A DNA stretch of 64,000 bases, from assembly GCA_937892955.1 (NCBI GenBank), contig CALBKH010000084.1, positions 1-64,000 of the forward strand. The letters run 5' to 3'. A model generated the notes under the pieces. It had not been told where the DNA came from. It ran no database searches and saw nothing but the letters and a program-made list of their open reading frames with translations. The stretch comes from an uncultured Alphaproteobacteria bacterium (lineage in GTDB: Bacteria; Pseudomonadota; Alphaproteobacteria; Rhizobiales; Ancalomicrobiaceae). Both the position numbers and the translations under genes were made by a program. Of this stretch, positions 50,211 through 60,123 are shown piece after piece; the first letter of the stretch is position 1, and each line of letters begins with the position of its first letter.

Positions 50211-51452
50211 TCAGGCGAAGAAGTCCTGGGCCTTGGCGAGGCCTTCGACCAGACGGTCGACCTCGTCGAGGCGGTTGTACATGGCGAAGGACGCCCGGCA
50301 CGTCGAACTGACGCCATAGCGCTTCAGGAGCGGCTGGGCGCAATGCGTGCCGGCGCGCACCGCGATTCCGTAGCGATCGAGGATCGTCGCGACATCATGG
50401 GCGTGCGCTCCGGCCATTTCGAAGGCGACGATCGCCCCCTTGCCCGGCGCGGTACCGAAGATCTTGACCGAGTTGAGCGAGCCGAGCCGCTCGTGGGCAT
50501 AGGCCGCGAGCTTCGCCTCGTGCGCCGCGATCCGCTCGCGCCCGACGCTCTCCATGTAGGCGAGCGCCGCGCCGAGCCCGGCCGCCTCGATGATCGGCGG
50601 CGTACCGGCCTCGAAACGATGCGGCGGTTCGCCGTAGGTCACCATCTCCTCGGTCACGTCCTTGATCATCTCGCCGCCACCGAGGAACGGCGGCATCGAG
50701 GCGAGGAGATCGTAACGCCCATAGACCGCGCCGATGCCGGTCGGCCCGTAGAGCTTGTGGCCGGTGATGACGTAGAAATCGCAGCCGATGTCCTTGACGT
50801 CGACCGGCAGATGGACGGCGGCCTGGGAGCCGTCGATCAGCACCTTGGCGCCGACGGCGTGGGCCTTCTCGCAGACCGCCTTCACCGGCACGACCGTGCC
50901 GGTGACGTTCGACATCTGCGTCATCGCCACGATCTTGGTCCTGGGCCCGAGCAGCTTCTCGAACTCCTCCATCAGGAAGGAGCCGTCCTCGGCCACCGGC
51001 GCCCACTTGATCACCGCGCCGCGCCGTTCCCTGAGGAAATGCCAGGGCACGATGTTGGAGTGGTGCTCGAGGATCGACAGCACGATCTCGTCGCCCGGCT
51101 GGATCGACTGACCCAGCGAATTGGCGACGAGGTTGATGCCTTCGGTGGTCGACTTGGTGAAGATGATCTCGTCGGACGACGCCGCGCCGAGGAAGCGGCG
51201 GACGATCTCGCGCGCCCCCTCGTAGGCCTCGGTCGCCGCATTGGCGAGATGGTGCAGGCCGCGATGGACGTTGGCGTAGCGGTGCTCCATCACGTCGACC
51301 ATCTCGTCGATGACGGCTCGCGGCTTCTGGGCCGAAGCGCCGTTGTCGAGGTAGACGAGCGGCTTGCCGTGGACCGTGGTCGAAAGGATCGGGAAATCCG
51401 CCCGGATCTTCTCGACATCGTAGGTGCCGAGGTCGGTGGTCGGAGCGTTCAT
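50211..51452 (-). CDS. sufS: Cysteine desulfurase SufS
   Basis: SufS mobilises sulfur from cysteine as a persulfide for SufE/SufU or for SufBCD. The 413-residue PLP enzyme has YLDNGASAQKPRAVID, DFYVITGHKLYGPTG (the PLP Lys in HKL) and the active Cys in SSTCRASFAMYN. Its start overlaps the sufD stop by 4 bases. No sufE is adjacent. Confidence 0.96.
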   Translation of the reverse strand: MNAPTTDLGTYDVEKIRADFPILSTTVHGKPLVYLDNGASAQKPRAVIDEMVDVMEHRYANVHRGLHHLANAATEAYEGAREIVRRFLGAASSDEIIFTKSTTEGINLVANSLGQSIQPGDEIVLSILEHHSNIVPWHFLRERRGAVIKWAPVAEDGSFLMEEFEKLLGPRTKIVAMTQMSNVTGTVVPVKAVCEKAHAVGAKVLIDGSQAAVHLPVDVKDIGCDFYVITGHKLYGPTGIGAVYGRYDLLASMPPFLGGGEMIKDVTEEMVTYGEPPHRFEAGTPPIIEAAGLGAALAYMESVGRERIAAHEAKLAAYAHERLGSLNSVKIFGTAPGKGAIVAFEMAGAHAHDVATILDRYGIAVRAGTHCAQPLLKRYGVSSTCRASFAMYNRLDEVDRLVEGLAKAQDFFA

Positions 51453-52780
51453 GGCCGATTCCCCCGCGCGTCGATCCAGCCGTCGATCTCGCCCTCGATC
51501 GCGGTGCGCACGCCCTCGTCCGAGATGGCGTCGGTGACCTCGCCGAGGAAGGCGTGGATGAGCAGCCGCTCGGTCTCGTCGGCCGGGATGCCGCGGCTCA
51601 TCAGATAGAACTTCAGCGTCTCGTCGATCTCGGCCACCGTCGCACCGTGGGCGCAGGCGACGTCGTCGGCGAAGATCTCGAGCTCCGGCTTGGCCTTGGC
51701 CTCGGCCCGGTCGGAGAGCAGCACCGCGTGCGCCCCCATCCGTCCGTCGGTCTGCTGCGCCGCCGGCTGCACGGTGATGCGGCCCTGGAAGACCGAGGTC
51801 GCCTCGTCGTCGACCGCCGACTTGTAGAGTTCGCGGCTGGTCGCACCGGGACCGACGTGTTCGACCACCAGCGTCGCATCGGCATGGGTCCGACCCTTGG
51901 CGAGCGTCGCACCGCGCGTCTGCAAGTCGGCGTGGGCGCCGAGCGTCGCGAAGACCTGGGTACGGGCGATCTTCGCCCCGAGAGTCGCCACCGTGTGATC
52001 GAGCGCGGCGTGATCGCCGATCGCCACCGCCAGGGTCGAGAAGCGCGCGCCGTCGTGGCTCTCGCGCTGCCGATCGACCCAGGTGACCTTCGCCTTCGCG
52101 GCGACGGTCATCTCGACCAGCGTATGGGCGTGAACGACCGAGCCTTCCGGGCTCTCGTGGCTCTCGAGCACCGTCGCCGACGCCCCCTCGCCCACCTCGA
52201 CGAGATGACGCACGAAGGCCGAGGCCGAGACCCCGGTCGACACGTGACGGATCTCCAGCGGCCGCGCCATCGTCGCCCCGTCGGCGACGCGCAGCACCAG
52301 ACCGTCGGAGAAGAAGGCTGAGACGAGGCTGACAAGCGGATCGGTCTCCGCCGCCGTCCCCGGCGCCACCCGGGCCCCGAGACCGCGGACCGCCCCGTCC
52401 GACGCCATCGTCGCGGCGAGCGTCGCAACGCTCACGCCGTCACCCAGCCCGGCGAGATCGGAGAGATCGGCGACGAACCAGCCGTCGACGAACACCGCCC
52501 GCGCCGGTTTCACGGCGGCGAAGACGTCGGCGCCGAGCGCTGCCCGAGCCGCGTCGAGCGACGGCCGAGCGGCCGGCTCCGGGGCGCTCGCCAACATCGA
52601 GCGCAGGTCGGTGAAGTGATAGGCCTCGACGCGACGATGCGGCAGGCCCTGCGCGGCGAACCGTGCGAAGGCCGTCTCGCGGTCGAGATCCGGCAATTCG
52701 GCGTCGATCCGCCGGAAGGCCGCTTCCAGCGCCTCCTCGGCCTTCGTCCGCCGTCGATCGGGAGCGAGTACCAGGTTCAT
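51449..52780 (-). CDS. sufD: Fe-S assembly scaffold subunit SufD
   Basis: The 443-residue beta-helix protein has RVEAYHFTDLRSML near the N-terminus, and CAHGATVAEIDETLKFYLMSRGIPADETERLLIHAFLGEV at the C-terminus, the SufB/SufD signature. It forms SufBC2D with SufB and SufC. GAGGGGGCGG before the ATG at 52780. Ten bases after sufC. Confidence 0.94.
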   Translation of the reverse strand: MNLVLAPDRRRTKAEEALEAAFRRIDAELPDLDRETAFARFAAQGLPHRRVEAYHFTDLRSMLASAPEPAARPSLDAARAALGADVFAAVKPARAVFVDGWFVADLSDLAGLGDGVSVATLAATMASDGAVRGLGARVAPGTAAETDPLVSLVSAFFSDGLVLRVADGATMARPLEIRHVSTGVSASAFVRHLVEVGEGASATVLESHESPEGSVVHAHTLVEMTVAAKAKVTWVDRQRESHDGARFSTLAVAIGDHAALDHTVATLGAKIARTQVFATLGAHADLQTRGATLAKGRTHADATLVVEHVGPGATSRELYKSAVDDEATSVFQGRITVQPAAQQTDGRMGAHAVLLSDRAEAKAKPELEIFADDVACAHGATVAEIDETLKFYLMSRGIPADETERLLIHAFLGEVTDAISDEGVRTAIEGEIDGWIDARGNRP

Positions 52781-52790
52781 CGCCGCCCCC

Positions 52791-53549
<759 letters not shown>

Positions 53550-53648
53550 CGTATCGTTCCGTTTCGTACGGCCTTTCGGCCTTCGATCTCACTTCATCGC
53601 CCGCGCTCACGCCGATGTGGCGGATCGAGCGGGCCGCGAACTGCAAAT

Positions 53649-53801
53649 CCTTCTCCCCTTGCGGGAGAAGGTGGCCGAAGGCCGGATGAGGGGTCTGGAC
53701 CTCTCCGCGAACCTCGGCATCCGGGAAACGCTTCCTGCCGCTTCGCGGCGCCCCCTCATCCGCCCCTTCGGGGCACCTTCTCCCGCGCGGGGAGAAGGGA
53801 G
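53649..53801. repeat. Palindromic element family C, copy 2
   Basis: Inside the sufB-sufC gap (288 bp). The left arm 53649-53705 is a perfect 57-base reverse-complement match to the right arm of copy 1 (25969-26025). The element folds into CCTTCTCCC/GGGAGAAGG stems on both sides. It lies within an operon that is normally tight. Confidence 0.85.
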
Positions 53802-53837
53802 GCGCCGGTCGCCGGAGAGGCATCCCTCCCCGGGCTC

Positions 53838-55307
53838 CTACCCCACCGAGCCTTCGAGGCTCACGCCGATCAGCTTCTGCGCTTCCACCGCGAATTCCAT
53901 CGGCAGCTGCTGCAGCACGTCGCGGACGAAGCCGTTGACGATCAGCGCCACCGCCTCCTCCGGGTCGAGCCCGCGGGAGATGCAGTAGAACAGCTGGTCG
54001 TCGGAGATCTTCGACGTGGTCGCCTCGTGCTCGACCTTGGCGCGGGGATTGCCGCTCTCGAGATAGGGCACCGTGTGGGCGCCGCAGTCGTGGCCGATGA
54101 GCAGGCTGTCGCAGTTGGTGAAGGAGCGCGCCCCGTCGGCCTTGCGATTGACCTTCACCTGACCGCGGTAGGTGTTCTGCGAGTGGCCGGCCGAGATGCC
54201 CTTGGAGATGATCCGGCTCGAGGTGCGCTTGCCGAGGTGGATCATCTTGGTGCCGCTGTCGACCTGCTGACGGCCGTTCGACACCGCGATCGAGTAGAAC
54301 TCGCCCTTCGAGTCGTCGCCGCGCAGGATGCAGCTCGGGTACTTCCAGGTGATGGCCGAGCCGGTCTCCACCTGCGTCCACGAGATCTTCGAGCGATCAC
54401 CCCGGCAATCGCCACGCTTGGTGACGAAGTTGTAGATGCCGCCCTTGCCGTCCTTGTCGCCGGGATACCAGTTCTGGACGGTCGAGTACTTGATCTCGGC
54501 GTCTTCCATGGCGACGAGTTCGACCACCGCGGCATGGAGCTGGTTCTCGTCGCGCTGCGGCGCGGTGCAGCCCTCGAGATAGCTCACGTAGGAGCCCTTC
54601 TCGGCGATGATCAGCGTGCGCTCGAACTGACCGGTCTTCTTCTCGTTGATGCGGAAGTAGGTGGAGAGTTCCATCGGACAGCGCACCCCTTCCGGGATGT
54701 AGACGAAGGAGCCGTCCGAAAAGACCGCCGAATTGAGGGTGGCATAATAGTTGTCGGTGACCGGCACGACCGAACCGAGGTACTTCTTCACCAGATCCGG
54801 ATGCTCACGCATCGCTTCGGAGATCGAGCAGAAGATGATGCCGTGCTTCGACAATTCCTCGCGGAAGGTGGTGACCACCGAGACCGAGTCGAAGACCGCG
54901 TCGACCGCCACCTTGGCGCCTTCGACGCCCGCCAGCACCGCCTGCTCCCGGAGCGGAATGCCCAGCTTCTCGTAGGTCTTGAGCAGCTCCGGATCGACCT
55001 CGTCGAGGCTCTTCGGCCCCGGCGTCGATTTCGGCGCAGCGTAATAGTAGATGTCCTGGAAGTCGATCTGCGGGTAGTGCACCCGCGCCCACGTCGGCTC
55101 CTCCATGGTCAGCCAACGCTTGTAGGCGTCGAGCCGCCATTCGAGCATCCACTCGGGCTCGTTCTTCTTCGCGGAGATGAAGCGGATGACGTCTTCGCCG
55201 AGCCCTTTGCGGGCGCGCTCCGACTCGATGTCGGTCTCGAAGCCGTACTTGTACTGGTCAACGTCGATCGCCCGGACCTGGTCGACCGTCTCTTTCACTG
55301 CAGCCAT
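53838..55307 (-). CDS. sufB: Fe-S assembly scaffold subunit SufB
   Basis: The 489-residue protein opens with a helical region. YFRINEKKTGQFERTLIIAEKGSYVSYLEGCTAP holds the conserved Cys/Glu region, and KRGDCRGDRSKISWTQVETGSAITWKYPS and SLLIGHDCGAHTVPYLE follow. It is the main scaffold subunit of SufBC2D. AAGAGAGAAA sits before the ATG. It is 103 bases after the IscS-like gene. Confidence 0.97.
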   Translation of the reverse strand: MAAVKETVDQVRAIDVDQYKYGFETDIESERARKGLGEDVIRFISAKKNEPEWMLEWRLDAYKRWLTMEEPTWARVHYPQIDFQDIYYYAAPKSTPGPKSLDEVDPELLKTYEKLGIPLREQAVLAGVEGAKVAVDAVFDSVSVVTTFREELSKHGIIFCSISEAMREHPDLVKKYLGSVVPVTDNYYATLNSAVFSDGSFVYIPEGVRCPMELSTYFRINEKKTGQFERTLIIAEKGSYVSYLEGCTAPQRDENQLHAAVVELVAMEDAEIKYSTVQNWYPGDKDGKGGIYNFVTKRGDCRGDRSKISWTQVETGSAITWKYPSCILRGDDSKGEFYSIAVSNGRQQVDSGTKMIHLGKRTSSRIISKGISAGHSQNTYRGQVKVNRKADGARSFTNCDSLLIGHDCGAHTVPYLESGNPRAKVEHEATTSKISDDQLFYCISRGLDPEEAVALIVNGFVRDVLQQLPMEFAVEAQKLIGVSLEGSVG

Positions 55308-55410
55308 GTGTTTCTCTCTTCACAGCGCGGGTTCAAGGCCCGTGGGTTCGAGAAGGATTCCAACCTAATCGCAATTCCGTTCGCGGTCGAAGGATTTTCT
55401 CCGATCGACC

Positions 55411-56568
55411 TCACTTTCGTGCGAGCCGGCCCATCACCCGCGCCCACACCGCGACGAAGCGCTCGGCTTCCTCTCGGGTGGTCCCGGGACCGATGGAGAT
55501 CCGGAGCCCGGAGCGGACGACGTCCGCCGGAAGCCCCATCGCCTCGGCCACATGGCTCGGCCCGACCTTGCCCGAAGAGCAGGCCGAACCGGCCGAGATC
55601 GCCACACCCTCGAGGTCGAAGGCGATCACCGCCGTCTCGGCCGAGACGCCCGGAACCGCGATCATCGATGTGTTGGCGATCCGCCGCGCCGCGGCGCCGA
55701 ACACATTCGCATTGGAAGATATAGAGCGTAGCTCGGCTTCCAACCAGTCCCGCAGCTCTGAAACATACGCGATTTCGCGTAGGTGCCGTCGCGCCTGCGC
55801 CGCCGCCACGCCGAAAGCGGCGATTCCGGGCGTCGCATGGGTGCCACCGCGCCGGTTCGCCTCCTGCGATCCCGGGATCAGCGCCGCCGGCAGTACCTCC
55901 GGATTGCGCAGGATCAGCGCGCCCGTCCCCGGCAATCCGCCGATCTTGTGGGCCGAGAGCGCCATCGTATCGACGTCGAGCCCCGGATCGTCGAGCCGCA
56001 GTCGGCCCGCCCCCTGCACAGCGTCGCAATGGCTGAAGCCCCCCGCCGCTCGCACCAACCGAGCGATCTCGGCCACCGGCTGGATCACCCCGGTCTCCGA
56101 ATTGGCGAGCTGGACGGCGACCATCACCTGCTCGCCGTCGTGCGTCGCCCGTTCGAGCCGCTCGCCGAGGCGGTCGAGCCGCAGCACCCCGTCGCCGTCG
56201 ACCGGCAGCCGCTCCACCCGATCGGGCGGAAAGCGCCCGCCGGAGAGCACCGACGGATGCTCCGTCGCCCCGACCAGCAGCCGGTCGACGACGATCTCGT
56301 CGCGCCCGACCGTGAGCCTCGGCGTCAGCGCCGTGACATTGGCTTCCGTCGCTCCCGAGGTGAAGACCACCCGCGCCGGCGCCACGCCGGCGAGCAGCGC
56401 CACCTCCTCGCATGCCGTTTCGATCCGCCCGCGCGCCGCCCGGCCTTCGGCGTGAACCGACGACGGATTGCCCCCGGCCCGCGCCGCCGCCACCGCCGCG
56501 TCGAGTGCGGCCTCGAGCACCGGCGCACCGGCGTTGTGATCGAAGTGGAGGCGCTGCGTCGTCGGCAC
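55411..56568 (-). CDS. IscS/NifS-type cysteine desulfurase
   Basis: The 385-residue enzyme has LHFDHNAGAPVLEAALDA, FTSGATEANVTALT, the PLP Lys in MALSAHKIGGLPGTGAL and the active loop SAGSACSSGKVGPSHVAEAM. This NifS-like type differs from SufS. It heads the suf cluster, so the cell has two desulfurases in one locus. The GTG start at 56568 has no strong ribosome site, so it is only moderately sure. It diverges from the alpha/beta hydrolase. Confidence 0.9.
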   Translation of the reverse strand: MPTTQRLHFDHNAGAPVLEAALDAAVAAARAGGNPSSVHAEGRAARGRIETACEEVALLAGVAPARVVFTSGATEANVTALTPRLTVGRDEIVVDRLLVGATEHPSVLSGGRFPPDRVERLPVDGDGVLRLDRLGERLERATHDGEQVMVAVQLANSETGVIQPVAEIARLVRAAGGFSHCDAVQGAGRLRLDDPGLDVDTMALSAHKIGGLPGTGALILRNPEVLPAALIPGSQEANRRGGTHATPGIAAFGVAAAQARRHLREIAYVSELRDWLEAELRSISSNANVFGAAARRIANTSMIAVPGVSAETAVIAFDLEGVAISAGSACSSGKVGPSHVAEAMGLPADVVRSGLRISIGPGTTREEAERFVAVWARVMGRLARK

Positions 56569-56816
56569 CGTCGTTCCGTTCGTCTTCCCTAGGGACAGGA
56601 GACGCGAAGTCCCGCGCCGATCGCGGCCCTCCTCCCCTCGTGTCGGATTTGCTTGAAATTCGCCCCCCGGGTCGTGGTAACAGTGGCGACCCACGACGGA
56701 TCCCCTCCGTCGCGCCACCACTCCATCCCAGGGGACGGGCGCCTCTCGGCACCCTTCGGCGAACCGCCGGAGCGCCGCATACGCTGCTCGCCCCGATCGC
56801 GAGGTCGATCCTACCC

Positions 56817-57473
56817 ATGCCCGAGGTGATCTTCAACGGACCGGCCGGTCGCATCGAGGGGCGCTTCCAGCCCGCCAAGGTGCGCAACGCGCCGATCGCG
56901 CTGATTCTTCATCCCCATCCGCAGTTCGGCGGGACGATGAACAATCAGATCGCCTATCAGCTGTTCTACATGTTCGCCAAGCGCGGCTTCGCCGTGCTGC
57001 GCTTCAACTTCCGTGGCGTCGGCCGCTCTCAAGGCGCCTTCGATCACGGCGCCGGTGAACTCTCGGATGCCGCCGCCGCCCTCGATTGGGCCCAGACCAT
57101 CCACCCCGACGCCCGCTCGTGCTGGATCGCCGGCTTCTCCTTCGGCGCCTGGATCGGCATGCAACTGCTGATGCGCCGCCCGGAGATCGAGGGTTTCATC
57201 TCGATCGCCCCGCCGGCCAACCTGCACGACTTCTCCTTCCTCGCCCCCTGCCCGTCGTCCGGCCTGATCATCCACGGCGACGTCGACAAGGTGGTGCCTC
57301 AGAAGGACATCCAGACGCTGGTCGACAAGCTCAAGACCCAGAAGGGCATCGTCATCGACCAGAAGATCGTCGAAGGGGCGAACCACTTCTTCGAGAACAA
57401 GGTCGAAGAGCTGATGGGCCACTGCGAGTCCTACGTCGACATGCGCCTCGCCATGGCCAACGAGACGGTTTGA
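56817..57473 (+). CDS. Alpha/beta hydrolase
   Basis: The 218-residue serine hydrolase fold has LILHPHPQFGGTMNNQI (oxyanion part), VLRFNFRGVGRSQGAFDHG, the nucleophile elbow IAGFSFGAWIG (Ser), IIHGDVDKVVP (acid) and GANHFFENK (His). It resembles the conserved alphaproteobacterial alpha/beta hydrolases, substrate unknown. The ATG at 56817 is used. It diverges from the desulfurase gene. Confidence 0.9.
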   Translation: MPEVIFNGPAGRIEGRFQPAKVRNAPIALILHPHPQFGGTMNNQIAYQLFYMFAKRGFAVLRFNFRGVGRSQGAFDHGAGELSDAAAALDWAQTIHPDARSCWIAGFSFGAWIGMQLLMRRPEIEGFISIAPPANLHDFSFLAPCPSSGLIIHGDVDKVVPQKDIQTLVDKLKTQKGIVIDQKIVEGANHFFENKVEELMGHCESYVDMRLAMANETV

Positions 57474-57500
57474 GCGAAGCAGTCCGAAGAACGCGACCTC

Positions 57501-57540
57501 GACGGCGGTGGACGGTGCCGTCCGCCGCCGTCGCCGTTTT
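57501..57540 (+). terminator. Terminator of the alpha/beta hydrolase
   Basis: Arms GACGGCGGTGGACGG and CCGTCCGCCGCCGTC (14 of 15 paired) with a 2-base loop, followed by GCCGTTTTCG. Starts 28 bases after the stop. Confidence 0.8.
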
Positions 57541-57665
57541 CGGGCGGCATACGGGCGAGCGCTCCTCCACCCGTCGATCCGCTTGAAGGATCGATCAGGG
57601 GATTTGGATGGCGCCGCGGCGGCGCGCGCGCCAAGATCGCCCCTCGAACCATCGAGGAGACCTCC

Positions 57666-58472
57666 ATGCCCCTTCGCCTCGTCGTCGCCGGCGCCACCGG
57701 CTGGGTCGGCCGCGCTCTCGTCGCCGCGATCACCGCCGCACCCGATCTCGACCTCGTCGGCGCCGTCGCCCGCTCCCGTGCCGGCGAGGACGCGGGGCTG
57801 GCGAGCGGGCTCGCGCCGACCGGCGTCACCCTCACCGCCACCCTCGAGGAGGCGCTCGCCGTCGCCTCCGACGTGGTGATCGACTACACCAAGCCGCATG
57901 TCGTGAAGGGCCATGCGCTGACCGCGCTGGCGAGCGGCCGCCACGTGGTGATCGGCACCTCGGGATTGACCGCCGACGACTACGAGGAGATCGACACCGC
58001 CGCGAAGGCCGCCGGCCGCGGCGTCATCGCCGCCGGCAATTTCTCGATCACCGCGACGCTTCTGCGGAAATTCGCCCTCGAGGCCGCCCGCCTCGTCGCC
58101 GATGTCGAGATCATCGACTACGCCTCGCCGGCCAAGCCGGATGTCCCTTCGGGCACCGGACGCGAACTCGCCGAGGCGCTCTCCGCCATCCGCCGCCCCG
58201 GCACGTCCAAGCCGGTCGACGAACTGACCGGCCTGAAGGAGACGCGCGGCGCCACCGTCGCCCGGCCGACGCCGATCCAGATCCACTCGGTGCGGATGCC
58301 GTCCTTCGTGCTCTCCTGCGAGGCGATCTTCGGCGCCCCCGAGGAACGCCTCGTCATCCGCCACGACGCCGGCTCCTCCGCCGCCCCTTACGTCGGCGGC
58401 ACGCTGCTCGCCGCCCGCAAGGTGGTCGAGCGCGTCGGCCTGACGCGCGGCATGGAGAGCCTCATCGGCTGA
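57666..58472 (+). CDS. DapB-like dihydrodipicolinate reductase paralogue
   Basis: The 268-residue protein has the N-terminal NAD(P) domain (LVVAGATGWVGRAL) and the DapB C-terminal domain. The catalytic motif is not canonical. Expected HH-x-x-K-x-D-x-PSGT reads as A153 S154 then K157, D159 and PSGT (161-164), so the two His of true DapB are absent. It may be a diverged paralogue with another substrate; a real dapB might lie elsewhere. GGAGACC precedes the ATG. Confidence 0.8.
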   Translation: MPLRLVVAGATGWVGRALVAAITAAPDLDLVGAVARSRAGEDAGLASGLAPTGVTLTATLEEALAVASDVVIDYTKPHVVKGHALTALASGRHVVIGTSGLTADDYEEIDTAAKAAGRGVIAAGNFSITATLLRKFALEAARLVADVEIIDYASPAKPDVPSGTGRELAEALSAIRRPGTSKPVDELTGLKETRGATVARPTPIQIHSVRMPSFVLSCEAIFGAPEERLVIRHDAGSSAAPYVGGTLLAARKVVERVGLTRGMESLIG

Positions 58473-58899
58473 GACGGTTCGGACGAACCTCCGCGACCTT
58501 GCGCCGCCACACCACCGCACCGCCGGCGCCGGAAGCCGCCGCTTTCACGGCGCGCGGCGAGCCGTTCGGCTTCGCCGTCTCGGAGCGGACCGGTGGCGAC
58601 GGTCGCAGTGCCGCCGCGCCACCCGGACGCGGCGATCGCCACCCCGAGATGGCGAGCCAGAGAAGCACCATCCCGCAGAACCCGACCCAGCCGGCATAGG
58701 CCGTGAGCCACTGCTCCTCCTCCGAGGCCTGCCACAGCTCGGAGCTCAGATGGCCGAAGATTCGCACCGGTTCGCCGAGGTCGATCGCGTCGAGGACGCG
58801 CCCCGCTTCGCCGAGGAGCCCGAGACCGACGATGCCGACCAGGATCGGGCGGCGGGTGGCGATGTCGCGCAGGGCGCGGAAGGTGCGAAACGGATTCAT
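58462..58899 (-). CDS. Membrane protein of unknown function
   Basis: The 145-residue protein has hydrophobic segments near residues 20-30 (ILVGIVGLGLLG) and 67-83 (AYAGWVGFCGMVLLWLA), then a Pro/Ala/Ser-rich basic tail. A GTG directly precedes the ATG (58902), and CGAGGGCG is the ribosome site. It starts just after the anmK stop, so it is probably coupled with anmK. Its end overlaps the tail of the DapB-like gene by 11 bases, convergent. Confidence 0.6.
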   Translation of the reverse strand: MNPFRTFRALRDIATRRPILVGIVGLGLLGEAGRVLDAIDLGEPVRIFGHLSSELWQASEEEQWLTAYAGWVGFCGMVLLWLAISGWRSPRPGGAAALRPSPPVRSETAKPNGSPRAVKAAASGAGGAVVWRRKVAEVRPNRLSR

Positions 58900-58903
58900 C
58901 ACC

Positions 58904-60016
58904 TCACGCCCTCGCCGTCACGCCGCCGCAGGTCGGTTCCTTCACCCCCGTCGTCCCGGGGAAGGACAGCGGCAACCCCTCGAGGTGGCGCACCGCGAGA
59001 TGGGCGAAGGCCTGCGCCTCGAGGAAGTCGGTCGACCAGCCGACGGCGCTCGCCGTCGTCACCGGCACGTTGGTGCGCTCTACGATCATCCCCATCAGTG
59101 TCGGATTGTGCGCCCCGCCGCCGGCGACCACCAGGGTCCGCGGCATCTCGGGCAAGAGCCGCAGCCCGGCCGCCACCGCCGCCGCGGTGAAGGCGGTGAG
59201 CGTCGCCGCCCCGTCGGCCGTCGAGAGGCCTTCCACCGCGGCGCGCGAGAAGGCGTTGCGATCGAGCGACTTCGGCGGCGGCGCGTCGAAGAACGGATGG
59301 GCGAGGAGCCGCGCCAGCACGTCCTCGTCGACCCGCCCCTTCGCCGCCAGACGGCCGTCCTCGTCGACCGGCTGCCCGGTCCTTTCGAGGCACCAGTCGT
59401 CGATCAGCGCGTTGCCGGGACCGCAGTCGAAGGCGAGGAGATCGCCCTCGCCGCCGTCGCCGACGAAGGTGAGGTTCGCCACCCCGCCGACGTTGAGCAC
59501 CGCCACCGGCCGCGGCAGATCGGATTTCGCCACCAGCCCGGCGTGATAGATCGGCACCAGCGGCGCTCCCTCGCCGCCCGCCGCCACGTCGGCGGCGCGG
59601 AAGTCGTAGACCACCGGCGCGCCGATCGCCCGGGCGAGCGCCAACCCGTCGCCGAGCTGCACCGTGATCCCCCGCCCCGGGGCGTGGAGCACCGTCTGGC
59701 CGTGGAAGCCGATCACCGCGACGTCGAGGGACGAGAGACCGTAGGTCGCGAAGAACGCCTTCACCGCGTCGACGTGCGCCTCGGTCACCACCCGTTCTGC
59801 GAGGACGAATTCCGCCGGTCGTTCGGATCGTCGGGCGATGGTCGGCGCCTCCATGACCGCCACGCGGATCGCCGCGCGTTCACTCTCCGAATAGGGCCGG
59901 AACAGCGTCGGCCCGAACTGTGTGACGGTGCGCCCGTCGGTCTCGATCGCCGCCACGTCGACGCCGTCCATCGACGTGCCGCTCATCAGACCGATCGCCA
60001 AGCGTTGTCCAGCCAT
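58904..60016 (-). CDS. anmK: Anhydro-N-acetylmuramic acid kinase
   Basis: AnmK phosphorylates and opens anhydro-MurNAc in peptidoglycan recycling. The 370-residue ASKHA enzyme shows IGLMSGTSMDGVDVAAIE, VIGFHGQTVLHAPGRGITVQLGDG, VLNVGGVANLTF, LAFDCGPGNALIDDW and LVVAGGGAHNPTLM. GAGGCGAGG fixes the ATG at 60016. It is divergent from tyrS, followed by the membrane-protein gene. Confidence 0.96.
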   Translation of the reverse strand: MAGQRLAIGLMSGTSMDGVDVAAIETDGRTVTQFGPTLFRPYSESERAAIRVAVMEAPTIARRSERPAEFVLAERVVTEAHVDAVKAFFATYGLSSLDVAVIGFHGQTVLHAPGRGITVQLGDGLALARAIGAPVVYDFRAADVAAGGEGAPLVPIYHAGLVAKSDLPRPVAVLNVGGVANLTFVGDGGEGDLLAFDCGPGNALIDDWCLERTGQPVDEDGRLAAKGRVDEDVLARLLAHPFFDAPPPKSLDRNAFSRAAVEGLSTADGAATLTAFTAAAVAAGLRLLPEMPRTLVVAGGGAHNPTLMGMIVERTNVPVTTASAVGWSTDFLEAQAFAHLAVRHLEGLPLSFPGTTGVKEPTCGGVTARA

Positions 60017-60123
60017 CCTCGCCTCGTCCTTCGCCCGCATCGGGGGGTGCGATCGGCTCCGCGAGATGCTATGAGCCGACGCCGGCCTCTCGAGGCCCCG
60101 CATCCTATAGGGTTCCGCCGATC

